Shown piece by piece: positions 60,961 to 64,000 of a stretch of DNA of 64,000 nt. Numbering within the stretch: position 1 is the first letter of the stretch; each line of letters starts with the position of its first letter. A program made the translations under genes and the position numbers. Origin of the DNA: Gammaproteobacteria bacterium (GTDB lineage Bacteria > Pseudomonadota > Gammaproteobacteria > Burkholderiales > Nitrosomonadaceae); contig JAUIIB010000002.1 in assembly GCA_030431985.1 (NCBI GenBank), positions 1 to 64,000 on the forward strand. The letters are read 5' to 3'. The notes under the pieces are model-generated. The model was not told where the DNA came from. It saw only the letters and a program-made list of their open reading frames with translations, and made no database searches.

Positions 60961-61416
60961 TCAAGATGTTTTATTGTGATCATTTTCTTCTGTCTGACCG
61001 GCACTACTTGCCTTATCTGATTTCTCTAACAGAGATTCAACATTTGATTTTGATTCTTCAGAAATTGAGTCAATCAAATCCTCAGTTTCACTATTATCCA
61101 ACTCGTTATTTTCCTCCGATTCAGTATCAGAACGAGCGCTCCACATGAAATAAATTGCGCCTAATATAACAATGATTACCGGCATGACGACATAATAGAA
61201 AAGTGCGGATTCGACGGTGATATTTTGTGATGCGGGAGGCGGTTTGCTGACAATCATATAAGCGTGTGCGGCAGTAAATGCGAAAACCGGAACCAAGGCA
61301 GCTAGAAAGCGGTTCGTGATGAGTGGCCGGACAGTAAGTATATTGAAGACCGACGAACCGTAATAACCTATAAAATATATAAAAATATAAACAAAGATTG
61401 CGTTCAGGGTGCTCAT
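60961..61416 (-). CDS. Membrane protein with three helices and an acidic Ser-rich tail
   Basis: This is a 151-residue protein with three hydrophobic segments (about 5-25, 37-57 and 70-92) and a hydrophilic tail of about 58 residues rich in Glu, Ser and Asp, which would be soluble. No metal or heme motif is seen. I do not recognise a family. It is the last gene on the minus strand before the PEP-CTERM gene, 233 bp after the cytochrome gene. Confidence 0.7.
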   Translation of the reverse strand: MSTLNAIFVYIFIYFIGYYGSSVFNILTVRPLITNRFLAALVPVFAFTAAHAYMIVSKPPPASQNITVESALFYYVVMPVIIVILGAIYFMWSARSDTESEENNELDNSETEDLIDSISEESKSNVESLLEKSDKASSAGQTEENDHNKTS

Positions 61417-61567
61417 GTTATTCCTTATTGTATTTCTAGTTATGTTTTTTGTTTAAAGAGAAACCAGTCACAAGATTCGTTTGGTAATGTGCGTTTAACC
61501 TGAGGCCAGTTACACTAATACAGCTATTATCTGTACTCTTGTATTGTACCGTGTTAATGATACACAA

Positions 61568-61609
61568 CAGCCTGTAGAAAATCATAAATTTGCGATGTAT
61601 TACAGGCTG
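61568..61609. repeat. 9-bp inverted repeat
   Basis: CAGCCTGTA (61568-61576) and TACAGGCTG (61601-61609) are perfect reverse complements with a 24-base loop. It lies 41 bp beyond the stop of the cytochrome c gene on the minus strand. It might be a weak terminator or leader hairpin; no T run. Confidence 0.4.
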
Positions 61610-61649
61610 CAAGAAATAGATTAAAACACTGTAATTTGATGGCAATAGG

Positions 61650-62117
61650 TCAGCGTTCTTCAAAATTTTGATACCAAGTGGCATAAATTTTATCGGGCCA
61701 CAAAGACTTGATCCAGACTATCACATCGTCTACCTGTTGCTCGGTTAGGATGTTTTCCCATGCTGGCATGGTACTTACTTCGGGGGGGCCGCCTTTCAGA
61801 ATAGTGTTTTTTAGAACAGCCGTTGAATGATGCCATGTATGCGCGGTACCATCTAACGGAGGTGGGGGAAATTTGCCGTCAGCGTTGGGTGTGCGCCAGT
61901 CCGGCGTCCCCTGCGCATTTTTCCCGTGACAACTTTCGCAGTGGGCTTGAAAAATATAGGCTCCACGCTTGACTTGCTCAACATTAAACTGCCTTTCTAC
62001 CTGTTTTGCATTTGCATTGAGAATGTCATTGAGTGACCGGATTTGAGGCTGTTGAGTTTCATTACAACCGGTAGTTATGATTGCGCAGCCGATCAGCCAC
62101 ATAAAACGGATTGACAT
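61650..62117 (-). CDS. Monoheme c-type cytochrome lipoprotein
   Basis: This 155-residue protein has a lipobox ending ITTGC (Cys18), so it is probably an anchored lipoprotein. One heme motif CESCH (60-64) in HCESCHGKNAQG is followed by a DWRTPNADGKFPPPPLDG stretch and a distal Met candidate in VSTMPAWENILT. The fold looks like class I cytochrome c (cytochrome C domain, cbb3-like). It starts 10 bp after the DUF411 gene, so the two are probably co-transcribed. Confidence 0.92.
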   Translation of the reverse strand: MSIRFMWLIGCAIITTGCNETQQPQIRSLNDILNANAKQVERQFNVEQVKRGAYIFQAHCESCHGKNAQGTPDWRTPNADGKFPPPPLDGTAHTWHHSTAVLKNTILKGGPPEVSTMPAWENILTEQQVDDVIVWIKSLWPDKIYATWYQNFEER

Positions 62118-62127
62118 GAGCGGCCAC

Positions 62128-62664
62128 TCAATTCTTTAAACGCATAATAGAAGATGAAGCTTCAGATTGGGTTGCCGTGGCTGCAGCCGGAGCTTTCGTA
62201 TGTGGATCATAGCGTTGGTAAATTTCAGCATCCCTGCGCGTGTCACCGGCCGCATTGACTTTTAAAACACTATAGGGATCAACACGGCGCCCTTCCATGC
62301 CTGGTGAGCCGTGAGGCATATCGGGCACTGCAAGTCCTAGTGCATCGGGTTTTTCTTTGAGGAAACGAATAATGTCGGGTGCCGGAACATGACCCTCGAT
62401 AACATAGCCGTTTACCAATGCAGTGTGACAAGATCCGAGCGACTCAGACATACCGACTTGCTGCCGTATTTTCTGATTACCGACATCTTTGGTTACAACG
62501 GTAAAGCCATGATCGCGCATGTGGTCAACCCATTTGGAGCAGCAGCCGCATGTCGGGCTTTTATACACCTCAACAGTCGTCGTGGCGAATGCCGGTAAAG
62601 CGAATACTGAAATAATAGCTGTTAGCGTAAAACCGGCCAAAAAATTGTGAATTTGCTCGTTCAT
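62128..62664 (-). CDS. DUF411 periplasmic metal-binding-like protein
   Basis: This is a 178-residue protein with a signal peptide (about 1-25, ending AFA) and the DUF411 signature YKSPTCGCCSKWVDHM, a CGCC motif, then GSCHTALVNGYVIEGHVPAPDI and MPHGSPGME. DUF411 proteins often accompany copper genes. The Cys/His residues suggest Cu or Hg binding, though this is inferred. A long Ala-rich C-terminus is not typical. ATG 62664 has a GGAGATAAT site, better than the opening at 62694. It leads the cytochrome c gene. Confidence 0.9.
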   Translation of the reverse strand: MNEQIHNFLAGFTLTAIISVFALPAFATTTVEVYKSPTCGCCSKWVDHMRDHGFTVVTKDVGNQKIRQQVGMSESLGSCHTALVNGYVIEGHVPAPDIIRFLKEKPDALGLAVPDMPHGSPGMEGRRVDPYSVLKVNAAGDTRRDAEIYQRYDPHTKAPAAATATQSEASSSIMRLKN

Positions 62665-62955
62665 ATTATCTCCACTTATATTAATTTTATCCACACAGAC
62701 AATCGGGACACGCTCAATTGCTTTCAGATCATTTACATACCAAAATAGTTTTTAGTTATGGTCGCAATTCCTGTTTTGTTTTATAGCCATACCATGAATT
62801 AGATCGTCAACGTAGTGACGTACTATCCATATATCGCATATGCTTCGAGTAATGCGAATGATATAATCGGTCAGCCTGCTCAATATTAGTAAGTCACAAT
62901 GCTAAATTGTTCCTATCATTTTGTCTATTCTACGCGTATACGCTGTTTTTAACTC

Positions 62956-63846
62956 ATGCTACACAAAAAAAAACGTTATCAAGCCAATAAACTGCATAAA
63001 CGTTTAAGACGTCTGGTAGGTACTGCAATTGCCGATTTCAATATGATTGAGGCCGGAGACATCGTGATGGTGTGTTTATCCGGCGGTAAGGATAGTTATG
63101 TATTATTGGATATCCTCATGCACTTACGTGAGCATGCGCCTTTGCAGTTTGAATTGGTTGCCGTTAATCTAGACCAAAAACAGCCAGGTTTTCCGGAAGA
63201 CGTACTGCCGACATATCTGAGTGAAATTGGGGTTCCGTTTCGCATTGTCGAGCAGGACACCTACAGCATTGTTAAACGTGTATTGGCCGAGGGAAAAACA
63301 ACCTGCAGTTTGTGTTCCCGGTTGCGGCGCGGCATTTTATATCGTGTAGCGAGCGAACTGGGCGCGACAAAAATTGCTTTAGGCCATCATCGCGATGATA
63401 TTCTGGAGACGTTGTTTCTTAATATGTTTTATGGCGGTAAGTTGAAAGCAATGCCGCCTAAATTGGTCAGCGATAACGGTCAACATATGGTTATTCGTCC
63501 ATTGGCATATTGTAAGGAAAAGGATATTGCGGCTTATGCCCAAAATGCCGTTTTTCCGATTATTCCATGCAACTTATGCGGCTCTCAGCCCAATCTGCAG
63601 CGTCAGGTGATTAAGGAAATGCTGCAACAATGGGACAAGCGTTTTCCAGGAAGACTGGAAACCATGTTCAGATCAATACAAAACGTGCAATTATCGCATC
63701 TGGCCGATACTTCTGGTTTTGATTTTAAAGGTTTGAAAACGCAGGAAGCTCCATTTATCAATGGCGATAAAGCTTTTGACGAGGAAGTATTCGATCGGCC
63801 ATTTGAGGACATAATGGCTTCGTTTGCTGAAAATAATGTTAACTGA
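62956..63846 (+). CDS. ttcA: tRNA 2-thiocytidine biosynthesis protein
   Basis: This 296-residue PP-loop enzyme thiolates C32 of some tRNAs. The ATP site [15 protein letters not shown] is typical. [13 protein letters not shown] and CNLCGSQ provide the Cys pairs for a 4Fe-4S cluster and sulfur transfer. [17 protein letters not shown] and [11 protein letters not shown] are further marks. Length matches the family (about 300). Monocistronic here; upstream 291 bp contains no gene I can support. Confidence 0.96.
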   Translation: MLHKKKRYQANKLHKRLRRLVGTAIADFNMIEAGDIVMVCLSGGKDSYVLLDILMHLREHAPLQFELVAVNLDQKQPGFPEDVLPTYLSEIGVPFRIVEQDTYSIVKRVLAEGKTTCSLCSRLRRGILYRVASELGATKIALGHHRDDILETLFLNMFYGGKLKAMPPKLVSDNGQHMVIRPLAYCKEKDIAAYAQNAVFPIIPCNLCGSQPNLQRQVIKEMLQQWDKRFPGRLETMFRSIQNVQLSHLADTSGFDFKGLKTQEAPFINGDKAFDEEVFDRPFEDIMASFAENNVN

Positions 63847-63950
63847 AATCATGTGATTGTTTCGTTCTACTTTATAGAATGAGCGTATGATATTAACGAC
63901 TTCTAGTTAAAGAAAGACCTATCTTGTAAGTTAAGGCTAAACATGAAACT

Positions 63951-64000
63951 ATGAAGATTACTCACTTAGAACTCGTTGAACAAGATGGAAAAACGGAGCT
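63951..64000 (+). CDS. Start of an unidentified gene, cut by the window end
   Basis: An ATG at 63951 opens a frame running to the window end (MKITHLELVEQDG...). A possible AAGG site lies 14 bases before it. Too little sequence remains to identify the product. Confidence 0.4.
   Translation, partial: MKITHLELVEQDGKTE

Noticed and set aside
60924-61148. Open frame of 74 codons on the plus strand
   Set aside because: Lies antisense to the three-helix membrane protein gene and seems a shadow of it.
61436-61684. Open frame of 82 codons on the minus strand
   Set aside because: Overlaps the 3' end of the cytochrome c gene, has no motif and no supporting start context.

Overview
The window looks like chromosomal DNA from an AT-leaning betaproteobacterial ammonia oxidiser of the Nitrosomonas type. 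The strongest pointer is the truncated gene at the left edge. It encodes the last two heme motifs and the acidic tail of a NapC/NirT-like cytochrome resembling c_M552, which normally ends the hao-cycA-cycB cluster. The other genes fit a respiratory Gram-negative rod: cytochrome c4, an aroQ-accB-accC-prmA run, a hemL-thiE-thiD run and several copper-handling proteins. The genus is an inference; no rRNA or tRNA gene is present to confirm it.

Layout. 1-6231: end of the c_M552-like gene, an RhlE helicase, a FadL-type porin and a membrane GGDEF/EAL protein. 6414-7900 (minus): a KAS II/ACP pair. 8187-10989 (minus): a two-gene copper operon made of a multicopper oxidase and a histidine-rich cupredoxin. 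11467-15736: an RND efflux adaptor and pump. 15834-18648: a fused aroK-aroB gene overlapping a dGTPase-like gene, followed by a secreted protein and an acylphosphatase-like protein. 19990-22785 (minus): rdgB, rph, map and a SPOR-like protein. 22931-27847: cytochrome c4 convergent with hemL-thiE-thiD, then rubredoxin-glyoxalase I and an RsmI-like methylase. 28071-33852: efp, a small membrane protein, glpK and a NarX-like two-component pair. 33928-39524: dapE (minus), then FadE-like and FadD-like genes.

The second half starts with a 741-bp gap rich in inverted repeats (39525-40265). It is followed by an M32 carboxypeptidase, a proline iminopeptidase (minus), a small coiled-coil protein plus patatin, and a TerC / universal stress protein / cyclic-nucleotide-phosphodiesterase-like / GAF-GspE series (44367-48736). 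Next are a TSUP exporter and an EVE protein (minus), SppA, aroQ-accB-accC-prmA-zinc-ribbon protein, and metH. The right end carries a PEP-CTERM protein, a three-helix membrane protein, a lipoprotein cytochrome c and a DUF411 protein (all minus), then ttcA and the first codons of another gene.

Most of the window is housekeeping. The unusual parts are the copper operon at 8187-10989, the DUF411/lipo-cytochrome group at 60961-62664, the aroK-aroB fusion, the pairing of a cyclic-nucleotide-phosphodiesterase-like gene with a GAF-GspE ATPase, the duplicated GAF-like modules of the sensor kinase, and the repeat-bearing gaps at 39575-40193 and 60808-60878. I saw no CRISPR array, transposase, tRNA or rRNA gene. 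No obvious frameshifted gene was found.
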